Virus record (IMG/VR): IMGVR_UViG_3300002514_009218
Coordinates: 5 to 24,975 of that record
Direction: 5' to 3' (one strand)
DNA: 24,971 bases
From: a virus
A program made the position numbers and the translations under genes. The notes below the pieces were generated by a model, which saw only the letters and a list, made by a program, of their open reading frames with translations, made no database searches and was not told the DNA's origin. Shown here in pieces: positions 6,251 through 13,769 of the stretch. Within the stretch, counting starts at the first letter, position 1. Each line of letters opens with the position of its first letter.

Positions 6251-6487
6251 TTGCTAAGAACGGGCGACATAGCAAAATTTTTTCTAATCGACGGTAATAA
6301 ATCTTTTTCATCAGTCGAAAAGGAAACATATACAGGAATTATTGTAAAATGTTTTAGGCCTAGTAATGATGGCGAAATCACTTACGAGGTTATGTGTGAC
6401 GATGGAAAAATCAGATTATTTCTGGATCACGAAGTCATAGATCACATTTCACTAATAGGAAGCTATGATAATCACAAAAAAATTTAA
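6251..6487 (+). CDS. Small SH3/KOW-like protein, TTG start (78 aa)
   Basis: A stop closes the frame at 6242, and TTG 6251 is the first usable codon, with GAGTG about nine bases upstream. The sequence (TGDIAKFFLID, YTGIIVKCFRP, ITYEVMCDDGKIRLFLDHEV) has the strand pattern of small SH3/KOW-like barrels that I associate with marine-phage proteins; this is recognition from memory. Function unknown. Its 3' end overlaps the next gene by 23 bases, so the two are likely translated together. Confidence 0.6.
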   Translation: MLRTGDIAKFFLIDGNKSFSSVEKETYTGIIVKCFRPSNDGEITYEVMCDDGKIRLFLDHEVIDHISLIGSYDNHKKI

Positions 6488-7166
6488 CAATCCCGTTTGT
6501 TATATACACATACCGAAGACTGGCGGAACATCAATAGGATCTGCACTTAAGTACAATAGAAATATTCACGGAGGAAGGCATGTACCGCTTAGTGAACATG
6601 ACATATCTGATAACATGTTCGTATTCACATTTGTAAGGGATCCTTTCGAGAGATTTATTGCATTTTTCTTTAAGCGGATGTGCCTACGTCATCATAAAAA
6701 GTATAAGAACATAGGTTTCAAGTTATCGAACAGCAAGCAGCTAAATAAATCAGACAATAAGATGCTAGCTGGACTATTTAATGACTGGGTGAAGAACTGG
6801 TACTCTGATTACTCATTAAACTATGAAGATAAAAAGTATGATAACATAGTCTGCAAATGGTCAATTATGCCCAACTCAATGACAAAAATGATACAACCTC
6901 TGGAAAGAGTTGACTTCATAGGAAAGTTTGAAAATATTGAAGAGGACTGGGGAAAACTTTTGATGAATCTTGGTAAAAGTGGTGTAATAGGAGACGTAAA
7001 GCGTATCAATAACATAAGCCACGAGAATAAAATTGGAGAAGGCATTAGCTACAGGAGGATAATACAACACATTGATAAGAAAGTTCTACTGTGTGTGCTG
7101 AATGCTTTTGAGGAAGACTTTTATAATTTTGGATATGACATTAAGAAATATAAGAAACTACTATAG
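6465..7166 (+). CDS. Sulfotransferase-family protein, 233 aa
   Basis: AGGAAG lies two bases before the ATG. The N-terminus contains the PAPS-binding loop (CYIHIPKTGGTSIGSAL, residues 12-28), and TFVRDPFERF (about 55-64) matches the second cofactor-binding strand. FIGKFENIEEDW in the second half is another family hallmark. The length suits the sulfotransferase family 2 (carbohydrate sulfotransferase) fold. The enzyme would move sulfate from PAPS to a sugar hydroxyl or a similar acceptor. In a phage it may modify host surface polysaccharide or a glycan on the virion; the acceptor is not visible from sequence. It is more AT-rich and Lys/Asn-rich than the left section. Confidence 0.85.
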   Translation: MIITKKFNNPVCYIHIPKTGGTSIGSALKYNRNIHGGRHVPLSEHDISDNMFVFTFVRDPFERFIAFFFKRMCLRHHKKYKNIGFKLSNSKQLNKSDNKMLAGLFNDWVKNWYSDYSLNYEDKKYDNIVCKWSIMPNSMTKMIQPLERVDFIGKFENIEEDWGKLLMNLGKSGVIGDVKRINNISHENKIGEGISYRRIIQHIDKKVLLCVLNAFEEDFYNFGYDIKKYKKLL

Positions 7167-7177
7167 AGATTTGCAAG

Positions 7178-7209
7178 TTGAATTTACGTTTTCTCTCAAT
7201 ACTTATAAT
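7178..7209 (+). promoter_or_regulatory. Possible promoter with consensus -10
   Basis: TATAAT (7204-7209) lies 32 bases before the ATG at 7241. The best -35 choices are TTGAAT (7178-7183, spacing 20) or TTTACG (7183-7188, spacing 15), and neither is ideal. The -10 context CTTATAAT is identical to that at 5816-5823. Confidence 0.4.
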
Positions 7210-7240
7210 GACATTTAATTGTTAAATAGGAGAAATTATT

Positions 7241-7645
7241 ATGAGACAGTTACTAGAGACAGTATGGAGCCTTATCTTGGGGCTTCTTTCAAATATCCAG
7301 GATCTTGCAGTTGTTTGTATCGTATTTGTGTATGATATTCTTTATCATCTGCATACATCCGCGCCGAGGCTTGAAGGACTCCTTGTAGGTGTTGCACTTG
7401 CCTGGCTCCTTCTTAGAAGAGAGAAGCATCCTGTTCTTAGAATACTTTCATCGCCTCTTAAGCTTATCCTTGATATACTTGATCTAGCTTGGGACCAGGT
7501 TGTTGAAGTTGTATCTGACGGTGTTTCAGTTTTAAAAGGGTGGGTACTAGGATCGCTTAGCTGGGTAAGAGATAGAGTTTTATCCGTATGGGGGCGTAGT
7601 CTTGATTGGCTTAAAGATTTAAAGAGTAAATTATCAAAAAAGTAA
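7241..7645 (+). CDS. Membrane protein with amphipathic C-terminus, 134 aa
   Basis: AGGAG precedes the ATG. The N-terminal half holds two hydrophobic stretches (about residues 8-37 and 45-58, e.g. LLVGVALAWLLL) followed by RREK. The second half is a long amphipathic region with regularly spaced Trp (DLAWDQVVEVV, GWVLGSLSWVRDRVLSVWG, DWLKDLKSKLSKK). It should be inner-membrane bound with a membrane-surface helix region. Holin-like or membrane-remodelling roles are possible, but no family is recognised. It ends just before a long perfect palindrome. Confidence 0.75.
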   Translation: MRQLLETVWSLILGLLSNIQDLAVVCIVFVYDILYHLHTSAPRLEGLLVGVALAWLLLRREKHPVLRILSSPLKLILDILDLAWDQVVEVVSDGVSVLKGWVLGSLSWVRDRVLSVWGRSLDWLKDLKSKLSKK

Positions 7646-7662
7646 AATTGTAGAACTTTCTT

Positions 7663-7698
7663 TTTCAAGGGTTGGAAATTAATTTCCAACCCTTGAAA
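7663..7698. repeat. Perfect 36-base palindrome
   Basis: The left arm 7663-7680 (TTTCAAGGGTTGGAAATT) is the exact reverse complement of the right arm 7681-7698. It follows the stop codon at 7645 by 17 bases and could act as a 3'-end hairpin. No proper T run follows on the plus strand, so it is not a standard terminator and could be a protein-binding site. A TTTATAATG box follows directly. Confidence 0.85.
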
Positions 7699-7759
7699 TC
7701 TTTATAATGTCAACTTATAGAATTAAAAGATATTTATATTCAATAGAAGGGAATTATTG

Positions 7760-9100
7760 ATGAAACTTGATTCAAGAGAGCTTAGAATTTTAATATTAGA
7801 AGAGCTTCAAAAAAAGATTTCAAATCGCATGCTTATATCTGAGGAAGCTATTCCAGATGATGCTAAGCAACAAATTCAAATACTGCTTAGCGATCCTGGC
7901 GTTATTAATGGAACAGACAGCACAAGAATTGGTGCACTTACATCTCTCGTAGGTGTATATACTCAGCCTCGGTTTAGAGGTGATAATGTAATGGATAGAT
8001 ATCTTGAAAGAATGCAAGAAATAGGAATAGAGGTTCCTGGCTCTGATAATCCTATTGCAAGAGTTGCAGATTTAAATTCTGATCTTGACATCTTGGTATC
8101 TAGCTTTGAACAAGCATTGCGACCAGTTCTAGATGGTGAAGTAGTTTTGCAAAAAGGATCATCGGGAACACAAGTCATAGCACTTCAGTCACTAGTAGCC
8201 TACGCACTATCAGACGCTGGACTTGATCCTGGAATTCTTGGAACATCTGGGGAAAATAACGATGGTATTGATGGAAATTTTGGCGGTAAAACAGAGGATG
8301 CAATTGAAGATCTTCAAGCTGAATATGGAATAGATGAAGATGGTGCAGTAGGAAGGCAGACAGCGACTGCAATAATGACACTTGGGCAAGATACATCTGC
8401 TGAGCCGACACGTCTTCCTTCGAGAAGTAGCAGCAGTGTTGACAGAGTTAGGCTTAGTATGGAAAATGCAACAAAACTGATGGCTCTAAGAGATGTATTT
8501 TTTGATGACACAGGCCCGTATGAATCTGAATTGTCATCCTTTAGCTGGTCATATGACGGCATAGAGGATATCTTAACTGTAAATGTTTCATCTGAAGCTG
8601 AAGCGATAATTACTGATATTCTAGGCTACGGAGCAGTAACAAGTTTAAAAATGATGGTTGACAAGATAGTAAGAGATAGTTTGGCTACATGTGGTGAAAT
8701 TAAAGTCGATCTCGAAGGCGAAGAGATCGACGCCTGGGGAGCTCTAAAATTAGATTCACATATTGGTGAAGACTCGACGGATATTATGTGGGCATGGCAA
8801 GATTGCCAAAGAGCCACATGGAATACCCTTTCTCAGTCTATTTCAACTACTGAGCTGATAGGTTTGGACATAATTCCGTGTGATTACGTCGGCTCAGATT
8901 GCTCAGAAGAAGATAAGGCTGCCTGGGATGACAATCATGTTGTCATTCTAGAGGATCCTGATGATATTGCAACGACAGCTGAATACTCAGACCACATTAG
9001 CCTTCTTTCTCCCAGCGGCAAAGTAATTGTAGGTGCTGAAGTTAGAAGTGTATTTGAGCAGTTAAATGAATGGCTTATAGCAAATAATTTGGATTCATAA
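7760..9100 (+). CDS. Tagged peptidoglycan-binding-domain protein, 446 aa
   Basis: An in-frame TTG lies at 7757, but ATG 7760 with AAGGGAA upstream is better and starts precisely with the shared tag (MKLDSRELRILILEEL). A possible cleavage site follows at I26-S-E28. Residues about 128-207 form a PG_binding_1-type domain: VLQKGSSGTQVIALQSL, an insert, then IDGNFGGKTEDAIEDLQ and DGAVGRQTATAI. The 240-residue C-terminal part has no motif I know. There is no signal peptide despite the wall-binding domain, which suggests delivery in the virion or release at lysis. It probably anchors a larger unknown activity to peptidoglycan. Confidence 0.85.
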   Translation: MKLDSRELRILILEELQKKISNRMLISEEAIPDDAKQQIQILLSDPGVINGTDSTRIGALTSLVGVYTQPRFRGDNVMDRYLERMQEIGIEVPGSDNPIARVADLNSDLDILVSSFEQALRPVLDGEVVLQKGSSGTQVIALQSLVAYALSDAGLDPGILGTSGENNDGIDGNFGGKTEDAIEDLQAEYGIDEDGAVGRQTATAIMTLGQDTSAEPTRLPSRSSSSVDRVRLSMENATKLMALRDVFFDDTGPYESELSSFSWSYDGIEDILTVNVSSEAEAIITDILGYGAVTSLKMMVDKIVRDSLATCGEIKVDLEGEEIDAWGALKLDSHIGEDSTDIMWAWQDCQRATWNTLSQSISTTELIGLDIIPCDYVGSDCSEEDKAAWDDNHVVILEDPDDIATTAEYSDHISLLSPSGKVIVGAEVRSVFEQLNEWLIANNLDS

Positions 9101-9183
9101 CACTATATTGTCCTGTAAAACTTCTCAATTATGATTATTATATTGATGTATTTATAAAACAGTATTAACTAACTTAGAGATAA

Positions 9184-9534
9184 ATGCCCAACTACAAAAA
9201 GGGCGACATTGTACTGGTTAAGTCAATAGCAGGCGATGTCATACCTAAAATACACGTTCGACTTATAGAAAGAATTGTTGTTAAACCAACAAAGGGTAAG
9301 CGTGTAGGATTTAGAACTTCAATGGACTGGCCTGGATATTCAGGATGGGAAGCAGAGATAGTATATCAAGAAGAAGCAGATATACTTAGAAAGACGTGGA
9401 GTATTCCATTTGAAGGTCCGGGTGATAGAACTTTTGTCTATGATAGATGTATTATAAAGAAGCCTCACGAGCCAAATAGAAAAGATGGAAAAAGAAGAAG
9501 GATTGTTAGAAACAATCCGAAAAGTAAAAAATAA
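9184..9534 (+). CDS. Small basic protein, unknown function (116 aa)
   Basis: TTAGAGAT precedes the ATG. The protein starts NYKKGDIVLVKSIAGDVIPK, contains WPGYSGWEAEIVYQ and ends in a strongly basic tail (RKDGKRRRIVRNNPKSKK). The strand pattern of the first part resembles SH3/KOW-like small barrels, and I have an impression of relatives in marine phages. The basic tail suggests contact with nucleic acid. No enzyme motif is present. It stands alone between short AT-rich gaps. Confidence 0.7.
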   Translation: MPNYKKGDIVLVKSIAGDVIPKIHVRLIERIVVKPTKGKRVGFRTSMDWPGYSGWEAEIVYQEEADILRKTWSIPFEGPGDRTFVYDRCIIKKPHEPNRKDGKRRRIVRNNPKSKK

Positions 9535-9614
9535 TACTTACTGATTTATAGTAATTTTTAAATTAACTTTATAGTTAGTTTACCTTACAATTCACGATTA
9601 TCGAGAGAGATTAA

Positions 9615-10016
9615 ATGATTTTAGCAATTATATCTGCATTTTTAATTACAGCACAGGCAAATACTGGCCAAAGTGAGCCTCAAATAGTAAATGCTGCACA
9701 TACAGTTATTCACGGAAACTTTATTTACGAAAATAGAGAGACAGTTGTTTGTGATATACCAAGTCAGATAACACATATGAGTGAGATGAATGGATCTCCG
9801 TATTTTATAAATTTTGGGAATGCATATCCAAACAATTATCTTACAATTCTAGTTTGGGAAAATGATGCACACACTATGGAAATAAATCCATTAAATACTT
9901 TCGGTGGATCAAGTATCTGTATTAAGGGTGTTGTTAGAAACTATAGATCTCGACCGCAAATAGTCCTTAGATCACATGATCAGATTGTAAGCATAACACC
10001 GATAAATAAAAAGTAA
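9615..10016 (+). CDS. Secreted OB-fold-like protein, 133 aa
   Basis: ATG 9615 has GAGAGAG upstream and gives a short signal peptide (MILAIISAFLITAQA). The mature part shows a pattern I know from small OB-fold domains found alone or next to nucleases: ETVVCDI, then SPYFINFGNAYPNNYLTILVW, then SICIKGVVRNYRSRPQIVLRSHDQI. That pattern is typical of a nucleic-acid-binding barrel. A periplasmic OB-fold protein in a phage is unusual. It might bind incoming DNA (superinfection) or envelope components. The signal peptide is short but plausible. Confidence 0.7.
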   Translation: MILAIISAFLITAQANTGQSEPQIVNAAHTVIHGNFIYENRETVVCDIPSQITHMSEMNGSPYFINFGNAYPNNYLTILVWENDAHTMEINPLNTFGGSSICIKGVVRNYRSRPQIVLRSHDQIVSITPINKK

Positions 10017-10068
10017 TCAAACTGACAATATTTGAGAATATATATTTTTGTAGACAAATGGCAATATT

Positions 10069-10290
10069 ATGACTTTCACATCGAATCAGCTTAGAAATAT
10101 AATAAGAAATATTATTAAAGAGGAGTTAACTCTTAAAAATAGAAGATTGAACAACTATCAGTCATATTCAGGAATGAATGAGGATGATGAAGATATTGTT
10201 CCAGAAGATTTTGAAGGAACAACTCATATGGTTGGTGATTCAGAAGAGGCTGAAGAAGGTGGAGTAAATATTCGATCTTATTACGAGTAA
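10069..10290 (+). CDS. Tagged short acidic protein, 73 aa
   Basis: ATG 10069 begins MTFTSNQLRNIIRNIIKEEL, a slightly extended version of the shared tag with I16-K-E18. The rest is short, acidic and probably disordered (NEDDEDIVPEDFEG, DSEEAEEGG). There is no clear ribosome binding site; the leader is AT-rich. It resembles the product of 2672-2992 in build: tag plus acidic tail. It is followed seven bases later by the Nudix gene. Confidence 0.7.
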   Translation: MTFTSNQLRNIIRNIIKEELTLKNRRLNNYQSYSGMNEDDEDIVPEDFEGTTHMVGDSEEAEEGGVNIRSYYE

Positions 10291-10297
10291 TTTTATT

Positions 10298-10711
10298 ATG
10301 AGCAAAGACGGCGCTGGATTTTTAGTTTTTAAAAAAATTGATGATGAAATAAAAGTACTTGGACTTGTATCTCCTGTAGGAAAGATAGTTGAAAAGGGCG
10401 GAGTATATGATATTCCAAAAGGCGGAAAGCTTACTGGTGAGACAGATCTTGAGTGTGCCAAGAGAGAATGCTTTGAAGAGTGTGGAATTAAAATACTTGA
10501 TAGAGAAATTATAGGACCGGGAACAAAAATAGGAACCCTTATGCTTTATCCAGCATTTACATCAAGCGATCCTATCATTATGCCAAATCCTAAAAGCGGA
10601 ATAATAGAGCATTCTGGATGGGAATGGCTTGACTCAATAGACTTAATAAACAATTGTCAACTATGGTTAAGAGAAATTATAATTGCATGTCTTGAGTCAA
10701 TTGAGAAATAA
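10298..10711 (+). CDS. Nudix hydrolase, 137 aa
   Basis: A complete Nudix box is present: G42-x5-E48-x7-R56-E57-x2-E60-E61-x-G63, with the metal-binding glutamates intact. The preceding VYDIPKGGK is the usual lead-in (the IPKG pattern is typical of Ap4A/mutT-like members). The length is that of a single-domain enzyme. It would hydrolyse a nucleoside diphosphate linked to another group; phage members act on dNTPs, ADP-ribose, NAD or capped RNA, and the substrate cannot be read here. It lies in a short unit after a tagged gene, without a clear ribosome binding site, and ends at a bidirectional terminator. Confidence 0.9.
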   Translation: MSKDGAGFLVFKKIDDEIKVLGLVSPVGKIVEKGGVYDIPKGGKLTGETDLECAKRECFEECGIKILDREIIGPGTKIGTLMLYPAFTSSDPIIMPNPKSGIIEHSGWEWLDSIDLINNCQLWLREIIIACLESIEK

Positions 10712-10739
10712 AAAAAGAGTGGCTATTAGCCACTCTTTT
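10711..10739. terminator. Bidirectional rho-independent terminator
   Basis: GAGTGGCT-ATT-AGCCACTC (10717-10735) is flanked by an A run on the left and TTTT on the right, so it can end transcription from both the Nudix gene (+) and the structural gene (-) that converge here. Confidence 0.85.
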
Positions 10740-10768
10740 AATAAAACAAAACAACGTTTAAAAAATAA

Positions 10769-11320
10769 TCAAGTTTGGGCAGTACCATTAACAAGGAACT
10801 TGAGAGCAGTAATCTTCTCAAACTTTACAACAGCCGGTGATTGAGCACCTGCACATCCGTTTGACATAGAAACACACATGTGAACTGTTCCATCATCAAC
10901 AACGTGATCAGAAGCACCTACACCTGAGTGGAATGCTACGATAGTTGTTGAAATAGCTGCATCTGCTGCTCCAACAATTGAACCAGTTAGGAAATTTGTT
11001 CCCGTAGCAGATCCTGAAAGAAGCCATGCGGCTCCTAGTGCACCTGTTATAACGAATGTTGCATTCCATCCTGCACTGCTAGCTGGTAGTGCTACTGTAC
11101 CACCTGCTCCGCCAAGAAGGAAAGTTTTACCCGCATCTGACTCCTTGGCTGTAAAGCCTGCTGTCTTTGCTTCTACGCTGTTAAGACCCCCTATTAATGT
11201 TGATCCTGACATCCAGAGTGTTCCACCTTTTGATATTTTAAGTGTTCCACCTTGAACATCGATACCGGATCCGCCCTTTTGAACGAGCCCTTTCTTATCT
11301 GTTATTACTATTTTTGGCAT
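10769..11320 (-). CDS. Probable virion structural protein (183 aa), highly expressed
   Basis: The minus-strand ATG at 11318-11320 has a near-perfect AAAAAAGGAGA six bases upstream. The protein is Gly/Ala/Ser/Thr-rich and low in charge. The N-terminal repeats look like beta-helix or fibre strands (GSGIDVQGGTLKISKGGTLWMSGSTLIGG), followed by ESDAGKTFLLGGAGGTVALP and GWNATFVITGAL, a pattern I associate with head-decoration, fibre or abundant structural proteins of marine phages. The gene is richer in G+C than its neighbours, as expected for a highly expressed virion gene. Exact role (decoration, fibre tip, tail) is not decided. Confidence 0.7.
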   Translation of the reverse strand: MPKIVITDKKGLVQKGGSGIDVQGGTLKISKGGTLWMSGSTLIGGLNSVEAKTAGFTAKESDAGKTFLLGGAGGTVALPASSAGWNATFVITGALGAAWLLSGSATGTNFLTGSIVGAADAAISTTIVAFHSGVGASDHVVDDGTVHMCVSMSNGCAGAQSPAVVKFEKITALKFLVNGTAQT

Positions 11321-11326
11321 GATCGT

Positions 11327-11387
11327 CTCCTTTTTTAGTTCGCAAGATTCCGATCCACCGGCGAGTTCGGATGATCAAAGGGATCGG
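11327..11387 (-). promoter_or_regulatory. Structured leader and strong ribosome binding site of the structural gene
   Basis: On the minus strand the leader carries GGAG (forward 11327-11330), and before it a hairpin arm pair CCGATCC/GGATCGG (forward 11350-11356 with 11381-11387) enclosing a smaller CCG/CGG stem. It is a GC-rich island in AT-rich DNA. A 5' hairpin before a strong ribosome binding site could stabilise the message of an abundant virion protein. No clear promoter boxes are visible. Confidence 0.5.
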
Positions 11388-11478
11388 GCCTATTGGTATA
11401 TATTTCAGCTATAACAATATTTTTTGATTATTTTTAATCAAATTAATATTTAGTAAAGTATATCCGGAGATATTAGAA

Positions 11479-11802
11479 ATGAATATAACAAGATCTATGC
11501 TTAGAGAGATAATAGAGAAAGAAAGAAAAATTTTAAATGAGGACTGTGGGTGTGGATGCAATGGTTCCCCAGGGGGTTGTGGTGATTCATATGAAGATGA
11601 AGATATGAATATGAAAGATGTGAATATGGAAGATTTACCACAATTTATTGACTATGAAGAATCTTATGATTATGATATTGAAGCACCAATGATGTCAAAA
11701 GAAGAGTCTTTAAAAGCTGTATATGCTATTGCAAATTCAACTTCCTGCCCTTTGACTAGGGATGCGCTTTTGGGTGTAATATCTGACCTTATGCAATATT
11801 AA
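11479..11802 (+). CDS. Tagged protein with cysteine cluster, 107 aa
   Basis: CCGGAGAT precedes the ATG, and MNITRSMLREIIEKERKIL is the shared tag, followed by L19-N-E21. Immediately after comes a compact cluster, DCGCGCNGSPGGCG, with four Cys in 11 residues, then a Met/Asp/Glu-rich middle (YEDEDMNMKDVNMED) and a helical C-terminus (LKAVYAIANSTSCPLTRDALLGVISDLM). The cluster could bind a metal ion or form disulphides. The Met- and acid-rich part looks disordered. Function unknown. It is followed after four bases by the next gene. Confidence 0.75.
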   Translation: MNITRSMLREIIEKERKILNEDCGCGCNGSPGGCGDSYEDEDMNMKDVNMEDLPQFIDYEESYDYDIEAPMMSKEESLKAVYAIANSTSCPLTRDALLGVISDLMQY

Positions 11803-11806
11803 AAAT

Positions 11807-12268
11807 ATGTCACGTAAAAAAGAAAAAACAAAGAGAAGAGAAAGAAAGTTAGAAAAATCATTCGGTGGTGATAAAAAATATGGATGGGACTCAGGCACGG
11901 ACAGTAATTTATATCTCGACAAAGAAATAAAAGCACTTCCAAATCTTAGTATAAGAAAGAATGGCAAGGAAGTTCCTGTCAATGTTCAAATATCAGATTA
12001 TCTAAAGAGTATGGGCCTTCTCGAAAATATATCTCTAGCAGATATAATATTTGAATCAATTGACAATATTATAAGTGAGGGAATAGAGAAGAGAAGATAC
12101 AAAGGAAAAACATATAAGTCACCATCAAAAATGATTCGAGCGGTTATTGCTCATGAAGAAGGAAAAATATCGCACGGCGAATTAATCAAGGTCGCAGAAT
12201 GGGCTGAAAATCCTAGACATGCAATAGAAGTATCAAGAATTGTTGCAAGAATTAGACCGTATAAATAG
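11807..12268 (+). CDS. Basic protein of unknown function (153 aa)
   Basis: The start lies four bases after the previous stop. No ribosome binding site is visible, so reinitiation is likely. The first 20 residues are extremely basic (RKKEKTKRRERKLEK), suggesting nucleic-acid or membrane contact. The C-terminal third (KGKTYKSPSKMIRAVIAHEEGK, then LIKVAEWAENPRHAIEVSRIVARI) is a compact helical unit. There is no tag, signal peptide or catalytic motif. It may be a packaged DNA-associated protein or a partner of the tagged protein upstream; both are guesses. Confidence 0.7.
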   Translation: MSRKKEKTKRRERKLEKSFGGDKKYGWDSGTDSNLYLDKEIKALPNLSIRKNGKEVPVNVQISDYLKSMGLLENISLADIIFESIDNIISEGIEKRRYKGKTYKSPSKMIRAVIAHEEGKISHGELIKVAEWAENPRHAIEVSRIVARIRPYK

Positions 12269-12326
12269 AAATTTTCGCATACTTAATAATTGTTGAATTC
12301 AAACTATTTAATTTGAGAAAGTTATA

Positions 12327-12572
12327 ATGAATTGTGAGACAAAATCATCTATAGAAAAGCTTAGAAAGCTAAGGGATGAACTATGCAAAAATCAAAAAAA
12401 ATGGGATGAAGCATTTAAAATAAAAGATGAAATTGTTACTGAATTAAAAAATCTGAAAGATTTTACTGAAAGTCCGAAGTCTACAAAGAAATGTATTTCT
12501 GGCAAGATTGATAATTTACTTATATTGCTAGATCCAGATCGTGAAAATGAAAAGGGGAATTGTGATGAGTGA
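12327..12572 (+). CDS. Small coiled-coil protein (81 aa)
   Basis: ATG 12327 has a weak GAGAAAG upstream. The product is almost wholly helical and charged, with heptad-like spacing (SIEKLRKLRDELCKNQKKWDEAFKIKDEIVTELKNL, shown here as a region about residues 8-43). It has Cys at 3, 20, 56 and 79. It overlaps the start of the next coiled-coil gene by eight bases, so the two are probably made together and may interact. No function can be named. Confidence 0.65.
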   Translation: MNCETKSSIEKLRKLRDELCKNQKKWDEAFKIKDEIVTELKNLKDFTESPKSTKKCISGKIDNLLILLDPDRENEKGNCDE

Positions 12573-12888
12573 CAGCGCAGACTGGAGTGAGTATTCAAGG
12601 CTCGTTTTAAATCAGCTTGAAACGCTTGCTACAAGTATTCAATCATTAAACTCTGAGATCCAAGAGCTTAAACAAGAAATAGCTAGAATGAGAGAGCGAG
12701 AAGATCGCGTGGATGAACTAAGAGCATGGAAAGATAAAATTGATGAAGTTGCATCTCCGACACAGTTGCAAGTTAAGTTTAATGAAGTTGAAGATTTGAA
12801 GCAATTTAAGACAAAAGCTATAACAATATTTGCTGTTGTTCAATTTGGAATGGCAGCTGCAATGTGGGCACTAAAGATATTTGAGTAA
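12565..12888 (+). CDS. Coiled-coil protein with C-terminal membrane anchor (107 aa)
   Basis: The frame is open from a GTG at 12541, but ATG 12565 has AAAGGGGAAT upstream and is a natural start (MSDSADWSEYSRLVL). A long coiled coil (about residues 15-60, e.g. LNSEIQELKQEIARMRERED) is followed by a linker and one C-terminal TM helix (AITIFAVVQFGMAAAMWAL). This layout, coiled coil plus tail anchor in about 100 residues, resembles XhlA-type holin-associated proteins and similar unnamed phage proteins. A lysis or membrane-tether role is a reasonable guess only. Confidence 0.7.
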   Translation: MSDSADWSEYSRLVLNQLETLATSIQSLNSEIQELKQEIARMREREDRVDELRAWKDKIDEVASPTQLQVKFNEVEDLKQFKTKAITIFAVVQFGMAAAMWALKIFE

Positions 12889-12965
12889 AATATTTTACTA
12901 GATTATAAAATATACATCCTGTGATTAATAATTAACATAGTAAGTATCTTAAATGGAGATTATAG

Positions 12966-13769
12966 ATGTCAAAAAGAAAGACTGTCAAGGTGACGCCTGA
13001 TTATATTAGAAGAATAATAGAGGAAGAGAAATCACTCTTATCACTCTCTAGGGCCAATGGCAAAAAGATAAAAAGAAACGATACTATGTTTATGACCCTA
13101 GAAGAGAGAAGAGTTCTTCAGAGAGTAATGATAGCAGAGCTTAGAGCTAGATTTTTAGAAGAGCATCCAGATCTTGTTAATGAAAATATATTTAGTGATC
13201 TTGGCGGAGCTGTAACTAGCGGAGTAGGTCACGCATGGGATACTGCAACTGACTGGGTCTCTAGTCTCACACCGTCCGGTGTAGTAGATACGATAGGTGA
13301 TCCGCTTCTTCAAACTTTTAAAGCAGATCTCGGAAGGTATGTTATCCAGGATATATTGCAAGTTCAGCCAGGACCTTTGCAAGCTGTGCTTGTAAATATC
13401 TTTGAGCAAATTCCTGTATCAGAATACTATTCAATATACAACAACTGGGATACCACAGGGTGCTATGCATTAACAGGATATATAGTTGATGGCTGTATTG
13501 AGGCACTTATCTTAGAGCCTATGACTGGTGCTTTAATGGATGCCATGTCACAAACAGTGGGAATATTTGCAATATTCGATCAGTACACTAGATCAGCCAG
13601 GACTCTTCAAGAGTACCTTAACGGAATTGTTCAAGAAACTGATCTTTACATCGGGTTTCAAGAAGAAGTAGAGCAGAAAGTATGCGGTATTGATTCTAGT
13701 GAATTAGGAGGTATTGTATCATCTGCATTGCCAAGTGGTGCAGGCCAAATGTTTGGTCTGGTAAATTGA
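12966..13769 (+). CDS. Tagged protein, 267 aa, unknown
   Basis: GGAGATTATAG precedes the ATG. The tag is preceded by six extra basic residues: KVTPDYIRRIIEEEKSLL at residues 8-25. A charged helical section follows (MTLEERRVLQRVMIAELRARFLEEHPD, about 43-69). Then comes a mostly hydrophobic body with moderate Gly content (FSDLGGAVTSGVGHAWDTATDW) and three Cys (TTGCYAL, DGCIEAL, KVCGID). It has no signal peptide and no clear TM helix, although GALMDAMSQTVGIFAIF is quite hydrophobic. No family recognised. It may interact with membranes when released. Confidence 0.75.
   Translation: MSKRKTVKVTPDYIRRIIEEEKSLLSLSRANGKKIKRNDTMFMTLEERRVLQRVMIAELRARFLEEHPDLVNENIFSDLGGAVTSGVGHAWDTATDWVSSLTPSGVVDTIGDPLLQTFKADLGRYVIQDILQVQPGPLQAVLVNIFEQIPVSEYYSIYNNWDTTGCYALTGYIVDGCIEALILEPMTGALMDAMSQTVGIFAIFDQYTRSARTLQEYLNGIVQETDLYIGFQEEVEQKVCGIDSSELGGIVSSALPSGAGQMFGLVN

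Noticed and set aside
6235-6297. ATG-started 20-codon frame ahead of the sulfotransferase pair, and a possible frameshift into 6251
   Set aside because: No family resemblance, and the shift needed at the A/T run is not a standard -1 heptamer event. The TTG 6251 start explains the following gene better.
9540-9590. Weak hairpin (AAATTAACT / AGTTAGTTT) as a terminator after the 116-aa gene
   Set aside because: The stem is nearly all A/T with a wobble pair and no T run follows.
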